A stretch of 64,000 bases of DNA. Origin: Candidatus Kapaibacterium thiocyanatum (lineage in GTDB: Bacteria > Bacteroidota > Ignavibacteria > Kapaibacteriales > Kapaibacteriaceae). The position numbers and the translations under genes are program-made. Where the stretch lies: positions 62,001 to 126,000 of the forward strand of contig MKVH01000024.1 of assembly GCA_001899175.1 (NCBI GenBank). The letters run 5' to 3'. The notes beneath the pieces are model-generated. The model was given only the letters and a program-made list of their open reading frames with translations, searched no databases and was not told the DNA's origin. This document shows positions 44,496 through 54,223 of this stretch, piece after piece; the first letter of the stretch is position 1, and every line of letters starts with the position of its first letter.

Positions 44496-45389
44496 ATGGC
44501 CGAGCAATCAACATCGCAGCATGTATTCCATTTCAACGAAGACGAACCGAACTTCGAGTCTTTCGCCGAGGAGAATGGTTTCAGGTTCTGGTACGCCCGC
44601 ACATTGATGTCTTGTCTGGGATATACTGGATGGGATTCCTTTCAACGGGTGATGAATCAAGCGATGCAGATCCTGAATACCCTGGGTATGCCAATTCAGG
44701 ATCATATCATGTTCGTTGGTAGGACCATCGATGGGAAGCAGGAGACGGATGCGAAGTTGTCCAGAGTGGCCTGTTATTATATAGCCATGCGAGCAGATGC
44801 CAGAAAGCCTGAGGTGGCTGGGGCAATTAACTATTTCGCGACCATAGCCGGGGCGATCAGGGACCATTTCGAACAAATCGAAAATGCTGATCGCATAGCG
44901 TTCCGAGGTGAGATTACCGAGCGGGAAAAGTCGCTGACCAGCACTGCGAAACAGGCTGGTGTTGTCAATTACGCATATTTCCAGAATGCCCGCTATGTCG
45001 GTCTCTACAACAGGTCGATTGCCCAACTGCGACAATTGCGAGGCATCGATTCCAGTAGAACACCACTGGACTATATGGGGAAGGATGAATTGGCTGCGAA
45101 TCTCTTCGCCATGTCTCAGACGGAGTTGAAGATCAAGGCAGACAGGGTCAGCGGGCAAGGACAGGCGGAGGAAATAGCTCGTGAAGTCGGGAAGAAGGTC
45201 CGGGAATCGATGATCAGTATAAGTGGAGTTGCCCCCGAGGCATTGCCGAGGATGGAAGATATCAATGAAGCGAAAAAGGACCTGAAACGCCAGTCGAAGG
45301 CGTTACAGAAAGCGGATTCATCCAAGAAAAAATCGACTAGGAAAGCTCCAAAACTCCCGCCTGCCGCCGATACTCCGGCTGAGCCATAG
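44496..45389 (+). CDS. DinD-like protein (DNA damage-inducible protein D family)
   Basis: A 297-residue relative of E. coli DinD, a LexA-regulated protein reported to affect RecA filaments. Shared blocks include ACYYIAMRADARKPEVAG with NYFA near 90-110, FQNARYVGLY near 165, LDYMGKDELAANLF near 190, and GKKVRES near 230. The lysine-rich C-terminal tail (about 265-297) is an addition. The N-terminal part resembles BRO-N-like modules. Base composition is lower in GC than the surroundings (29 and 31 of 60 in two counted samples), a sign of recent transfer. No LexA-like box is evident. It lies alone between the two-component genes and the str promoter. Confidence 0.8.
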   Translation: MAEQSTSQHVFHFNEDEPNFESFAEENGFRFWYARTLMSCLGYTGWDSFQRVMNQAMQILNTLGMPIQDHIMFVGRTIDGKQETDAKLSRVACYYIAMRADARKPEVAGAINYFATIAGAIRDHFEQIENADRIAFRGEITEREKSLTSTAKQAGVVNYAYFQNARYVGLYNRSIAQLRQLRGIDSSRTPLDYMGKDELAANLFAMSQTELKIKADRVSGQGQAEEIAREVGKKVRESMISISGVAPEALPRMEDINEAKKDLKRQSKALQKADSSKKKSTRKAPKLPPAADTPAEP

Positions 45390-45431
45390 TTTCGTGAAGA
45401 GGTCAGCCGCGACGCAAATCCCACATTGCAT

Positions 45432-45462
45432 TTGGTTTGTCCACATGAACCCCTTATCTTTG
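45432..45462 (+). promoter_or_regulatory. Bacteroidota-type promoter of the str operon
   Basis: TTG at 45432-45434, 20 nt, then TATCTTTG at 45455-45462, a near-perfect TTG-N19/20-TAnnTTTG promoter. The 100-nt leader to rpsL contains a hairpin listed separately. Confidence 0.8.
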
Positions 45463-45482
45463 CGGGCTCTGGAAGATTCGAC

Positions 45483-45513
45483 GCGCTCCGTGCGAACGGA
45501 AGGGTCGGAGCGC
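45483..45513 (+). promoter_or_regulatory. Leader hairpin of the str mRNA
   Basis: Arms GCGCTCC (45483-45489) and GGAGCGC (45507-45513) pair perfectly over a 17-nt loop. It lies between promoter and rpsL and may serve feedback control by a ribosomal protein; that role is inference. Confidence 0.4.
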
Positions 45514-45565
45514 CGGAGTTCAGGTCAGAATCCAGTATCGTAACTCAATAGAAGTCGGAGATCAC

Positions 45566-45973
45566 GTGCCAACGATCAGCCAGCTTGTCCGCAAGGGCCG
45601 TGAGGCAGTCATCACGAAGAGCAAGTCGCCCGCTCTGGACTCGTGTCCGCAGAAGCGCGGTGTTTGCACGCGTGTTTACACGACAACGCCGAAGAAGCCG
45701 AACTCGGCTCTCCGGAAGGTTGCCCGTGTGCGCTTGACGAACAACATCGAAGTGACCGCCTACATCCCTGGCGAAGGTCACAACCTTCAGGAACACTCGA
45801 TCGTGCTGATTCGCGGCGGCCGTGTGAAGGACCTTCCCGGTGTTCGCTACCACATCGTTCGCGGTGCGGCGGACACGCAGGGTGTCAACAAACGCAACCA
45901 GGCCCGTTCCAAGTACGGCGCCAAGAAGCCCAAGCCCGGCGCTCCGGCACCTGCAGGCAAGGGCAAGAAGTAA
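45566..45973 (+). CDS. rpsL: 30S ribosomal protein S12
   Basis: The decoding-centre protein. The 135-residue product keeps both streptomycin-related regions in wild-type form: [16 protein letters not shown] near 40 and [13 protein letters not shown] near 85-97. It starts with GTG at 45566 (giving MPTISQL, the family N terminus) after GGAG. The C-terminal tail ([19 protein letters not shown]) is longer and richer in Lys/Ala/Pro than in E. coli. First gene of the str operon; rpsG follows after 41 nt. Confidence 0.97.
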   Translation: MPTISQLVRKGREAVITKSKSPALDSCPQKRGVCTRVYTTTPKKPNSALRKVARVRLTNNIEVTAYIPGEGHNLQEHSIVLIRGGRVKDLPGVRYHIVRGAADTQGVNKRNQARSKYGAKKPKPGAPAPAGKGKK

Positions 45974-46014
45974 CAACGAAATTCATCGACGAACACACTT
46001 GATCAGCAGTCGTT

Positions 46015-46482
46015 ATGCGTAAGAAACGTGCAGAGAAACGCCGCGTGGCCCCGGATCCCCGGTTCAATGATGTCATCGTGGCCAAGTTCGTGAACAACGT
46101 CATGGACGAAGGCAAGAAGGCTACGGCCCGCACGCTCGTCTACAATGCGTTGGACATGATCGGTAAGAAGACCGAACAGAATCCGCTGGACGTCTTCCGC
46201 AAGGCGATTCAGAACGCTTCGCCGGCACTCGAGATCCGTCCGCGCCGCGTCGGTGGTGCTACGTATCAGGTCCCGATGGAAGTGCGTGAAGAGCGCCGCG
46301 TCGCCCTGGCGATCCGCTGGATCAAGAAGTTCGCCTCCGAGCGCCGTGACCGTTCGATGGCTGCCAAGCTCGCTTCCGAGCTCATGGCCGCTGCCAACGG
46401 TGAAGGCGGAGCAATCAAGCGTCGTGACGAAATGCACCGCATGGCCGATGCCAACCGTGCCTTCGCCCACTTCAAGTGGTAA
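46015..46482 (+). CDS. rpsG: 30S ribosomal protein S7
   Basis: Organises the 3' domain of 16S rRNA and lies near the E site; in E. coli it represses the str mRNA. The 155-residue product is of normal length. Visible family features: RKKRAEKRRVAPDPRF at the N terminus, VARFVNN-like KFVNNVMDEGKKATA near 25, and a central RPRRVGGATYQVP near 80. The C-terminal AFAHFKW is typical. It lies between rpsL and the str EF-G. Confidence 0.97.
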   Translation: MRKKRAEKRRVAPDPRFNDVIVAKFVNNVMDEGKKATARTLVYNALDMIGKKTEQNPLDVFRKAIQNASPALEIRPRRVGGATYQVPMEVREERRVALAIRWIKKFASERRDRSMAAKLASELMAAANGEGGAIKRRDEMHRMADANRAFAHFKW

Positions 46483-46522
46483 TTGATCCTTGTTCCTTGA
46501 CAACTAAGGTTTAACGACCGAC

Positions 46523-48574
46523 ATGCCCCGTACCGTCGCCATCGACCTCGTGCGTAACATCGGCATCATGGCTCACATCGATGCCGGGAAGACGACGACC
46601 ACGGAGCGCATCCTGTTCTATACCGGGGTGCTGCACCGCATGGGCGAAGTGCATGAAGGCACTGCCTTCATGGACTACATGGATCAGGAAAAGGAGCGGG
46701 GGATAACCATCACCTCCGCAGCCACGACCTGTGCATGGCACGGATACACGATCAATATCATCGATACTCCCGGGCATGTCGACTTCACGGCAGAAGTTCA
46801 ACGTTCGTTGCGCGTTCTCGACGGAGCCATCGCACTCTTCTGTGCGGTAGCCGGAGTCGAGCCGCAGAGTGAAACGGTATGGCATCAGGCCAGCCAGTAT
46901 CACGTTCCGCGCATCGCCTTCGTGAACAAGATGGATCGCATCGGCGCCAACTTCCCCCGCGTACTCGACATGATGCGCGAGCGGTTGCAGGCCCGCCCGG
47001 TTGCGATACAGATACCGTGGGGTGCTGAAGATACCTTCAAGGGTGTCGTCGATCTTGTCGATCGGGCACTCGTCGTCTACAACGAAGCCGATGGTGGTGT
47101 GACCTACGAAACGCTGCCGCTTCCCGACGATATGAAGGAAGAAACCGAGCGCTACCGGATGATGCTCGTCGAAGCCGTGGCGGAACATGATGACGCCATG
47201 CTCGAACGGTATCTCAACGGTGAAGAAATCGGCGCGGAAGAACTGAAGCGTGTCCTCAGGCACGTCACGCTGCACAACAAGCTCACGCCTGTCCTGTGCG
47301 GTTCGTCCTTCAAGAACAAGGGCGTTCAGCAGCTTCTCGACGCCGTCATCGCCTATCTCCCGTCGCCACTCGACGTCGGCCATGTCCATGGCTTCGATGT
47401 CAGGAATCCCGACAGGGAACTCACACGCAAGCCCGACGATGCCGAGCCCTTTTCGGCGCTGGCATTCAAGATCCTTACCGATCCCTTCGTAGGGCGTCTC
47501 ACGTTCATACGGATCTACTCCGGAACGGTCAAGGCCGGTGAGCAGATCTTCAACGTCACCAACGACAAGAAGGAACGCGCGGGCAAGCTTCTTCGCATGC
47601 GTGCGAACAAGCGCGACGAGATCGACGAAGCATATGCCGGCGACATCGTCGCCATCCCCGCACTGCGATTCACGCGTACGGGCGATACTCTCTGCGACCA
47701 GAAACACCCCATCCTGCTTGAAAGCATTCGTTTTGCCGAGCCGGTCATCAACCAGGCGGTTGAGGCCAGGACCTTGGCAGATCAGGACAAACTGACGGAA
47801 TCCTTACATCGGCTCTCTGAAGAAGATCCGACGTTTCGATTCCATACGGATGCCGAAACCGGACAGATCATCATCTCGGGTGTCGGCGAGCTCCATCTGG
47901 AGATCATCGTCGATCGCCTCAAGCGGGAATTCAACGTCCCGGTCAAGGTCGGCAAGCCTCAGGTAGCATATCGCGAGACGATTACTACCCCTGCTCGGCA
48001 CGAAGGAAAGTTCATCCGCAGTGCCACGGGGAAGAATCAATTCGGACAGGTTACAATCGAATTGCGTCCGAACGGAACTGGAAAAGGCTTCGAGTTCATC
48101 AATGAACTGGGACCGAACGTACTTCCGGCGCCGTACGTGAAAAGTGCTGAACAGGGCGCACTGGAAGCCCTGAAGGTAGGCCCCATCGCAGGGTATCCCA
48201 TGATCGACATCGTGGCGGCCCTGGTCGGTGCGGAATATCAGGAAGAAGATTCGACGGAGATGGCATATGCGATCTCCGCCTCGATGGCAGCGAAGGATGC
48301 GGCAAGGATGGCCAATCCGGTCATCATGGAGCCCGTCTTCCACGTCGAGGTCGTTACGCCCGAGGAATACGTGGGCGAGGTCATTGCAGACCTCAGCTCG
48401 CGAAGTGGAAGGGTTGAAGGCATTCAGGTGCGTGATATCCTCCAGGTTGTTACGGCGGTCGTACCGCTGTCACAGCTATTCGGCTACGTAACGCAGTTGC
48501 GATCGCTCACACAGGGTCGTGGTTCGTATACGATGACGTTTTCGCATTACGAACCATCGACCACGCGCCGGTAA
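46523..48574 (+). CDS. fusA: Elongation factor G, str-operon copy with altered domain IV tip (recycling-type candidate)
   Basis: A 683-residue translational GTPase with intact G motifs ([18 protein letters not shown]) and all domains. In domain IV, however, the tip loop that normally reads GGVIP reads GPNVLPAPY, and the residue equivalent to the translocation His is Gln (Q573 in EYQEEDSTE). The SGG-type segment before it reads [10 protein letters not shown]. These changes resemble EF-G2/mtEFG2-type recycling factors more than translocases. It occupies the normal str position after rpsG, so annotation by position alone would call it the main EF-G. It is followed by a hairpin terminator and a separate tuf promoter. 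The functional split is inference. Confidence 0.9.
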   Translation: MPRTVAIDLVRNIGIMAHIDAGKTTTTERILFYTGVLHRMGEVHEGTAFMDYMDQEKERGITITSAATTCAWHGYTINIIDTPGHVDFTAEVQRSLRVLDGAIALFCAVAGVEPQSETVWHQASQYHVPRIAFVNKMDRIGANFPRVLDMMRERLQARPVAIQIPWGAEDTFKGVVDLVDRALVVYNEADGGVTYETLPLPDDMKEETERYRMMLVEAVAEHDDAMLERYLNGEEIGAEELKRVLRHVTLHNKLTPVLCGSSFKNKGVQQLLDAVIAYLPSPLDVGHVHGFDVRNPDRELTRKPDDAEPFSALAFKILTDPFVGRLTFIRIYSGTVKAGEQIFNVTNDKKERAGKLLRMRANKRDEIDEAYAGDIVAIPALRFTRTGDTLCDQKHPILLESIRFAEPVINQAVEARTLADQDKLTESLHRLSEEDPTFRFHTDAETGQIIISGVGELHLEIIVDRLKREFNVPVKVGKPQVAYRETITTPARHEGKFIRSATGKNQFGQVTIELRPNGTGKGFEFINELGPNVLPAPYVKSAEQGALEALKVGPIAGYPMIDIVAALVGAEYQEEDSTEMAYAISASMAAKDAARMANPVIMEPVFHVEVVTPEEYVGEVIADLSSRSGRVEGIQVRDILQVVTAVVPLSQLFGYVTQLRSLTQGRGSYTMTFSHYEPSTTRR

Positions 48575-48624
48575 TTCTGCTACCGGAACGCGTGAGCGGT
48601 ATAGACTCCGTTATGTGGTACCGG

Positions 48625-48645
48625 AAACGCCCAATGCGTTTTTTT
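48625..48645 (+). terminator. Intrinsic terminator after the str EF-G
   Basis: AAACGC/GCGTTT arms around CCAAT with a continuing run of seven T. The stem is short but the T-run is strong. It separates the str genes from tuf. Confidence 0.65.
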
Positions 48646-48666
48646 CGGGAAAGTGGATTCGTGTGC

Positions 48667-48696
48667 TTGCCAGTATCAGAACTTTTCGTATCTTTG
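48667..48696 (+). promoter_or_regulatory. Bacteroidota-type promoter of tuf
   Basis: TTG at 48667-48669, 19 nt, then TATCTTTG at 48689-48696: exact TTG-N19-TAnnTTTG, 93 nt before the tuf start. Confidence 0.85.
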
Positions 48697-48789
48697 AAGT
48701 CTATCTTCGGCTGAACGAGAAGCAACCGCAAGAAACTCTAGTAAATAACTCTCAACACAAACCTTCCTGCATCCAGAGGAGTTTGACCC

Positions 48790-49998
48790 ATGGCAAAGGA
48801 AAAATTCGAGCGGAACAAACCGCACGTGAACGTAGGCACGATTGGCCACGTTGACCACGGCAAAACAACGTTGACGGCAGCGATCACCATGTCGCTAGCT
48901 GTGCAAGGTTTGGCTGAAAAGCGTTCGTTTGACTCCATTGACAACGCTCCCGAAGAAAAGGCACGCGGGATCACAATCGCCACGGCGCACGTCGAGTACG
49001 AGACGGAGAACCGTCACTATGCTCACGTCGACTGCCCTGGTCACGCCGACTATGTGAAGAACATGATCACGGGTGCCGCTCAGATGGACGGCGCCATCCT
49101 CGTGGTAGCCGCTACGGACGGCCCGATGCCCCAGACGCGTGAGCATATCCTGCTCGCTCGCCAGGTCGGTGTGCCCCGTATCGTCGTCTTCATGAACAAG
49201 GTTGACATCGCCGATCCTGAACTCGTCGACCTCGTGGAACTCGAAATCCGCGAACTGCTGTCGAAGTACGAATTCCCCGGCGACGACATTCCGATCATCA
49301 AGGGCTCTGCTCTCAAGGCTCTCGAAGCCGCTTCCGCAGACGGAACGACGTCGAGCCATCCCGACCTGCAGTGCATCTATGAACTCATGGCCGCCGTCGA
49401 CAGCTACATCCCCACGCCGAAGCGCGATGTGGACAAGCCCTTCCTCATGCCTGTCGAAGACGTGTTCTCGATCACGGGTCGCGGTACGGTAGGTACGGGT
49501 CGTATCGAGCGCGGTATCGTCAAGGTCAACGATGAAGTCGAAATCGTAGGCTTCGGTCTTCAGAAGAAGTCCACGGTAACGGGTATCGAAATGTTCCGCA
49601 AGCTGCTGGATGAAGGACAAGCCGGTGACAACGTCGGTCTTCTTCTCCGCGGTGTGGACAAGGAAGAACTCGAGCGCGGTATGGTTATCTCGAAGCCGGG
49701 ATCCATCACGCCGCACCACAAGTTCAAGGCTCAGGCCTACGTACTCACGAAGGAAGAAGGCGGCCGTCACACGCCGTTCTTCACGAACTATCGCCCGCAG
49801 TTCTACTTCCGTACGACGGACGTAACGGGTGTTCTCAACCTGCCGGCCGGCATGGAAATGATCATGCCTGGCGACAACGTCGACAACCTTGAAGTTGAGC
49901 TCATCACGCCGGTCGCTATGGAAGAAGGTCTTCGCTTCGCTATCCGCGAAGGTGGCCGTACCGTAGGTGCTGGTGTCGTGACAGGGATCATCGAATAA
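48790..49998 (+). CDS. tuf: Elongation factor Tu
   Basis: Delivers aminoacyl-tRNA to the ribosome. The 402-residue product has the standard [10 protein letters not shown]-loop (residues about 17-25), DCPGH, NKVD, and the ARGITI switch region, followed by domains II and III. Kirromycin-pocket sequence looks conventional. It has its own strong promoter, so it can be expressed apart from the str genes; a hairpin follows it. It is the only tuf in the window; the copy often found between tRNA-Thr and tRNA-Trp is absent. Confidence 0.98.
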   Translation: MAKEKFERNKPHVNVGTIGHVDHGKTTLTAAITMSLAVQGLAEKRSFDSIDNAPEEKARGITIATAHVEYETENRHYAHVDCPGHADYVKNMITGAAQMDGAILVVAATDGPMPQTREHILLARQVGVPRIVVFMNKVDIADPELVDLVELEIRELLSKYEFPGDDIPIIKGSALKALEAASADGTTSSHPDLQCIYELMAAVDSYIPTPKRDVDKPFLMPVEDVFSITGRGTVGTGRIERGIVKVNDEVEIVGFGLQKKSTVTGIEMFRKLLDEGQAGDNVGLLLRGVDKEELERGMVISKPGSITPHHKFKAQAYVLTKEEGGRHTPFFTNYRPQFYFRTTDVTGVLNLPAGMEMIMPGDNVDNLEVELITPVAMEEGLRFAIREGGRTVGAGVVTGIIE

Positions 49999-50027
49999 GC
50001 AATAGCGAAGACAGCAATGAACGGACC

Positions 50028-50050
50028 GAGGGAAGGTCACCCCTTCCCTC
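50028..50050 (+). terminator. Hairpin between tuf and rpsJ
   Basis: Perfect 9-bp arms GAGGGAAGG/CCTTCCCTC around TCACC, followed by GTTGTCGTCTC, with no true T-run. The same GTTGTCGT follows the rplL hairpin. Partial terminator or mRNA-end element. Confidence 0.5.
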
Positions 50051-50095
50051 GTTGTCGTCTCAGGACCTGAACACGCCAACCAGGAGAACAATCGA

Positions 50096-50404
50096 GTGGC
50101 AACGCAACGCATTCGCATCAAGCTTCGCTCATACGATCACAATCTGATCGACCGTTCGGCGGAGCGCATCGTGCGCACGGTGAAGCAGACCGGAGCCGTG
50201 GTTTCGGGACCCATCCCGCTGCCGACGGAGAAGAGCATCTACACGGTGCTGCGGTCGCCCCACGTGGACAAGAAGTCGCGCGAGCAATTTGAAGCTCGTG
50301 TGCACAAGCGGCTCATCGACATCTTCAGCTCGACGCAGAAGACAATTGATGCGCTCATGCGCCTGGAACTACCGGCAGGCGTTGATGTGGAAGTGAAAGT
50401 CTAA
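50096..50404 (+). CDS. rpsJ: 30S ribosomal protein S10
   Basis: Also acts as NusE in antitermination, binding NusG/NusB. The 102-residue product has normal length; family segments are [15 protein letters not shown] at the N terminus and [29 protein letters not shown] at about 38-66 (given here only in part as [10 protein letters not shown]). Starts with GTG at 50096 after AGGAG. It is the first gene of the S10-spc-alpha series. No promoter match was seen between tuf and this gene, so readthrough from tuf is possible. Confidence 0.97.
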   Translation: MATQRIRIKLRSYDHNLIDRSAERIVRTVKQTGAVVSGPIPLPTEKSIYTVLRSPHVDKKSREQFEARVHKRLIDIFSSTQKTIDALMRLELPAGVDVEVKV

Positions 50405-50419
50405 AAGTGATCTAGAGCC

Positions 50420-51040
50420 ATGAGTGCTATTCTTGGACGAAAAATAGGCATGACGAGCATCTTCACGGAAGACGGTCAATTCGTACCGTGCACCGTGATC
50501 GAAGCCGGCCCCTGCCCCGTCACCCAGGTGAAAACCATGGAGAGCGACGGATACGAGGCAGTGCAGATCGGATTCGGAGCTCTTGCCGAACGTAAACTCA
50601 ACAAGCCGAAGGCGGGACACCTCGCCAAGGCCGGAACGGCGCCCGTGCGCCATCTCAAGGAGTTCCGCCAGCTGTTCAACAAGGTTGCCGTAGGCGACGT
50701 TGTGACGGTTGACAACTTTGCCGAAGGCGACAAGATCAAAGTGTCTGCCACGAGCAAAGGACGCGGTTTCCAGGGCGTCGTGAAACGCCACCACTTCGGT
50801 GGTGTGGGTATGACGACGCACGGTCAGAGCGACCGTCCGCGCGCCCCTGGTTCGATCGGCTCCTCGTCCTTCCCGTCGCGTGTCTTCAAGGGCATGCGCA
50901 TGGCAGGCCGGATGGGCGGAACGCGGATCACCGTACGCAATCTCACGATCGTGCGCGTGATTCCCGGATCGAATCTGCTGATGGTGAAGGGGAGCATCCC
51001 TGGTGCGCCCAACGGTGTGGTGGAAATTGTCAAGCTTTAA
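50420..51040 (+). CDS. rplC: 50S ribosomal protein L3
   Basis: An early-assembly protein near the peptidyl transferase centre. The 206-residue product has the signature ILGRKIGMTSIF at the start and the conserved KGRGFQGVVKRHHFGG at about 114-129 with the following THGQSDRPRAPGSIG. It starts 15 nt after rpsJ. Nothing unusual. Confidence 0.97.
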   Translation: MSAILGRKIGMTSIFTEDGQFVPCTVIEAGPCPVTQVKTMESDGYEAVQIGFGALAERKLNKPKAGHLAKAGTAPVRHLKEFRQLFNKVAVGDVVTVDNFAEGDKIKVSATSKGRGFQGVVKRHHFGGVGMTTHGQSDRPRAPGSIGSSSFPSRVFKGMRMAGRMGGTRITVRNLTIVRVIPGSNLLMVKGSIPGAPNGVVEIVKL

Positions 51041-51052
51041 TCGAACACGACC

Positions 51053-51682
51053 ATGACAGTGGAAGTAGTAACCAAGGACGGTGCGAAGTCAGGCACGATC
51101 GAACTCCCGGCAACGGTGTTCGGCGTAGAGCCTAACGAGCACGCGATGTATCTGGCGGTGCGGGCGTATCTCGCTCATCGTCGCCAGGGTACTCACAAGA
51201 ACAAGACGCGCTCGGAAGTTTCGGGCGGCGGCAAGAAGCCCTTCAAGCAGAAGGGGACTGGTGGCGCACGTCGTGGCACGAGCCGTTCTCCGCTGCAGCC
51301 TGGTGGTGGCAAGATTCACGGCCCCATTCCCCACCTCTACCGTGTGGAACTGCCGGTGAAGGTCAAGCGCCTCGCACGCAAGTCGGCGCTGGCTCTCCGC
51401 GCTCGTGAGAACAACGTGCACGTGGTGGAAGACTTCACCCTCCAGCAGGCCAAGACGAAGGACATCGCCTCCATGATGAAGGCGCTGAACCTCGATGGTT
51501 CGAAGGTCCTCGTCCTCCTGCCGCAGACCGACACGAACGTCGTTCGTTCGGCGCGCAACATCCCGGGCGTGACGACATTCCCCGCAGACAAGATCTCGGC
51601 ATACGATGTGCTGAGCCACGGCAAGCTCCTGATCTTCAAGAGCGCCGTACAGACCCTCGAACAGTCATTCGGAAGCAACTAA
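51053..51682 (+). CDS. rplD: 50S ribosomal protein L4
   Basis: Lines the peptide exit tunnel and in E. coli regulates the S10 operon. The 209-residue product keeps the tunnel loop region KTRSEVSGGGKKPFKQKGTG at about 47-66 with GGARRGTSRSPLQPGG after it. The C-terminal part (DVLSHGKLLIFKSAV) is typical. It starts 12 nt after rplC. I saw no obvious S10-type leader upstream of rpsJ for L4 regulation. Confidence 0.97.
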   Translation: MTVEVVTKDGAKSGTIELPATVFGVEPNEHAMYLAVRAYLAHRRQGTHKNKTRSEVSGGGKKPFKQKGTGGARRGTSRSPLQPGGGKIHGPIPHLYRVELPVKVKRLARKSALALRARENNVHVVEDFTLQQAKTKDIASMMKALNLDGSKVLVLLPQTDTNVVRSARNIPGVTTFPADKISAYDVLSHGKLLIFKSAVQTLEQSFGSN

Positions 51683-51698
51683 GGTACGGGCGGCTATC

Positions 51699-52001
51699 AT
51701 GATCACAGTACTCAGAAAACCGGTGATTACCGAGAAGGCCACGAAGGTGGGTCACCTCCGCCAGTATGTCTTCGAAGTTGATCCGAACTCGAACAAGCTT
51801 CAGATCCAGGCTGCCCTCAAGCAGATGTTCGACGTGGAAGTCGAAAGCATCCGCACCGTACGGATCAAGGGCAAGGTGAAGTCGCGCTTCACGAAGCGTG
51901 GCCTGCAGGTTGGACGGACGAACCTCCGCAAGAAGGCCTATGTCACGCTGAAGGAAGGCCAGACGCTTGACATCGTTGCCGGCGAAGGTGGCGAGAACTA
52001 A
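51699..52001 (+). CDS. rplW: 50S ribosomal protein L23
   Basis: Sits at the tunnel exit and docks trigger factor and SRP. The 100-residue product has the family pattern LRKPVITEKATKV at the N terminus and the loop-rich region VKSRFTKRGLQVGRTNLRKK near 65-84. It lies 16 nt after rplD and 39 nt before rplB. Confidence 0.96.
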   Translation: MITVLRKPVITEKATKVGHLRQYVFEVDPNSNKLQIQAALKQMFDVEVESIRTVRIKGKVKSRFTKRGLQVGRTNLRKKAYVTLKEGQTLDIVAGEGGEN

Positions 52002-52040
52002 GGGCTCCATCAAGAACACGACGACTAGAAGAGAACGACA

Positions 52041-52877
52041 ATGGCAATTCGCACACTCAAACCGATCACACCAGGCACGCGGTTCTACTCCGTCAGCGCC
52101 TTCGATGAGATCACGGCCGCCAAGCCGGAGAAGTCCCTCACGGTGCCTCTCAAGAAGTCTGGTGGACGGAACAACACGGGTCGCGTAACGTCGCGTCACC
52201 GTGGCGGCGGACACAAGCGTCTGTATCGCATCATCGACTTCAAGCGGAACAAGAAGGATATTCCGGCCACGGTTCTCACGATCGAGTACGATCCCAACCG
52301 TACCTGCCGTATCGCTCTGCTCGAGTATGCCGATGGAGAGAAGCGCTACATCCTCGCACCGGCGAAGATCAAGGTCGGCGACGTCCTGATCTCCAGCGAG
52401 ACCGCCGAACTGCGTGACGGCAACTGCCTTCCCCTTCGCAAGATCCCGTTCGGCATGTTCGTGCACAACATCGAGATGAAGCCCGGCAAGGGTGGACAGA
52501 TGGTACGTACGGCTGGCGCTTCGGCCCAGCTCGTCGGTGTGGACGGAAACAAGGCCCAGCTCAAGCTGCCTTCAGGCGAGATCCGCATGGTTCCTTCGGA
52601 ATGCATGGCGACGCTCGGAGTGCTGAGCAACGGCGATCACGAGAACATCCTGTACGGCAAGGCCGGCCGCAAGCGCTGGCTGGGTGTACGCCCGCAGACG
52701 CGCGGTATGGCCATGAATCCGATCGACCACCCGAACGGTGGTGGTGAAGGTCGCTCGAAGTCGGGTGGTGGACGTCAGCACCTGCGTTCGCCGTGGGGTC
52801 AGCTCGCCAAGGGGCTGAAGACGCGCAAGAAGAAGAAGGCGTCGGATGACATGATCATTCGTCGTCGGACCAAGTAA
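52041..52877 (+). CDS. rplB: 50S ribosomal protein L2
   Basis: Required for subunit association and peptidyl transfer. The 278-residue product has [20 protein letters not shown] near 41-60 and the C-terminal signature [19 protein letters not shown] near 220-238, including the conserved His of NPIDHP. Normal length. rpsS follows after 23 nt. Confidence 0.98.
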   Translation: MAIRTLKPITPGTRFYSVSAFDEITAAKPEKSLTVPLKKSGGRNNTGRVTSRHRGGGHKRLYRIIDFKRNKKDIPATVLTIEYDPNRTCRIALLEYADGEKRYILAPAKIKVGDVLISSETAELRDGNCLPLRKIPFGMFVHNIEMKPGKGGQMVRTAGASAQLVGVDGNKAQLKLPSGEIRMVPSECMATLGVLSNGDHENILYGKAGRKRWLGVRPQTRGMAMNPIDHPNGGGEGRSKSGGGRQHLRSPWGQLAKGLKTRKKKKASDDMIIRRRTK

Positions 52878-52900
52878 GAAGCGATCAAGAAGGATACACC

Positions 52901-53188
52901 ATGCCTCGTTCCCTCAAGAAAGAACCGTTTATCAGCTACAAGCTGGTGAAGAAGGTCGACACGATGAATCAGAGCGGCAAGAAGACCGTGATCAAGACAT
53001 GGTCGCGCGCTTCGGTAATCGCACCGGACTTCGTGGGTCATACCTTCGCGGTACACAACGGCAACAAGTTCATCCCGGTATACGTGTCGGAAAACATGGT
53101 AGGCCACAAGCTCGGTGAGTTCTCGCCGACGCGTAACTACCGCGGCCATTCCGGCAACCGCAAGGATCTCAAGACAGGCAAGAAATAA
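52901..53188 (+). CDS. rpsS: 30S ribosomal protein S19
   Basis: A head protein of the small subunit. The 95-residue product has [10 protein letters not shown] at the start, the [23 protein letters not shown] block near 30-52 (here abbreviated to its ends), and [13 protein letters not shown] near 72. The start lies 23 nt after rplB. Nothing unusual. Confidence 0.97.
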   Translation: MPRSLKKEPFISYKLVKKVDTMNQSGKKTVIKTWSRASVIAPDFVGHTFAVHNGNKFIPVYVSENMVGHKLGEFSPTRNYRGHSGNRKDLKTGKK

Positions 53189-53198
53189 CGGACGAACG

Positions 53199-53537
53199 AT
53201 GGAAGCAAGAGCAGTAAAACGCTACACACGGTCCTCGCCCCGCAAGATGCGGCTTGTGATCGACCTTATCCGCGGCAAATCGGTGGTGCAGGCCCTCAAC
53301 ATCCTGCAGTTCCATGAAAAGCATGCGGCGAAGGCAGCCGAACTCACACTGAAGTCGGCCATCAACAACCTCACGCAGAAGGATGCCGGAATCAATCCGG
53401 AATCGATCATCGTGAAGGAATGCTTCGTCGATCCGGGACCGACGCTGAAGCGGATTTCGCCCGCGCCAATGGGCCGTGCGTACCGGATCCGCAAGCGTTC
53501 GCACCATCTCACCATCGTTGTAACCACGAAACAGTAA
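53199..53537 (+). CDS. rplV: 50S ribosomal protein L22
   Basis: Its beta-hairpin lines the exit tunnel. The 112-residue product has SSPRKMRLVIDLIRGKSV near 12-29 and ends with the tunnel hairpin GPTLKRISPAPMGRAYRIRK near 80-99, in normal form at macrolide-related positions. Start at 53199 (EARAVKRYTRSSPRK); the earlier open frame is inside rpsS. It is 10 nt after rpsS. Confidence 0.97.
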   Translation: MEARAVKRYTRSSPRKMRLVIDLIRGKSVVQALNILQFHEKHAAKAAELTLKSAINNLTQKDAGINPESIIVKECFVDPGPTLKRISPAPMGRAYRIRKRSHHLTIVVTTKQ

Positions 53538-53551
53538 GCAGGAGAGCAACC

Positions 53552-54199
53552 TTGGGTCAGAAAACACATCCGATCGGGCTGCGCCTCGGCATTATCCGCC
53601 AGTGGGAAGCCAACTGGTTCGATGAGAAGAACGTTGCGGAGAAGCTTCAGGAAGACCTGATGGTCCGCAACTACATCAAGAGTCGTCTGAAGAAGGCCGG
53701 CGTGGCACGTGTCATCGTCGAGCGTACGGCCAAGCAACTGCGGATCACGATCAACACGTCGCGTCCCGGTGTCATCATCGGTCGTTCGGGCAAGGATATC
53801 TCGCAGCTCGAGGAAGAACTCCGCAAGCTGACGAAGAAGGAAGTGAAGATTCTCATCAGTGAGATCAAGCGCCCCGAACTCGATGCCCAGCTCGTTGCCG
53901 ACAACATCGCGCAGCAGCTCGAAGGGCGTATCTCGTTCCGCCGTGCGATGAAGAATGCCGTCAGCAGCACCATGCGTGTTGGCGCGGAAGGTGTCCGTAT
54001 CATGTGCTCCGGCCGTCTCGGTGGAGCGGACATGTCCCGGACCGAACAGTACAAAGAAGGTCGTGTGCCGCTGCACACGCTACGAGCCGACATCGACTAT
54101 GCGCAGTCCCGTGCCGAAACCGTGTACGGATCCCTGGGCATCAAGGTATGGATCTGCCGTGGCGAAGTCATCGGCAAGCAACAGAACAAGGAACAGTGA
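53552..54199 (+). CDS. rpsC: 30S ribosomal protein S3
   Basis: Binds mRNA at the entry channel and has helicase activity with S4 and S5. The 215-residue product has the KH domain with GRSGKDISQLEEEL near 72-85 and the C-terminal domain (GADMSRTEQYKEGRVPLHTL). The start is a TTG at 53552 (giving MGQKTHPIGLRLG) after AGGAG with 7 nt spacing; no closer ATG matches the family. The long open frame upstream overlaps rplV. Confidence 0.96.
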   Translation: MGQKTHPIGLRLGIIRQWEANWFDEKNVAEKLQEDLMVRNYIKSRLKKAGVARVIVERTAKQLRITINTSRPGVIIGRSGKDISQLEEELRKLTKKEVKILISEIKRPELDAQLVADNIAQQLEGRISFRRAMKNAVSSTMRVGAEGVRIMCSGRLGGADMSRTEQYKEGRVPLHTLRADIDYAQSRAETVYGSLGIKVWICRGEVIGKQQNKEQ

Positions 54200-54223
54200 A
54201 CCAGTAGCTGACGGGTCAGAGCA

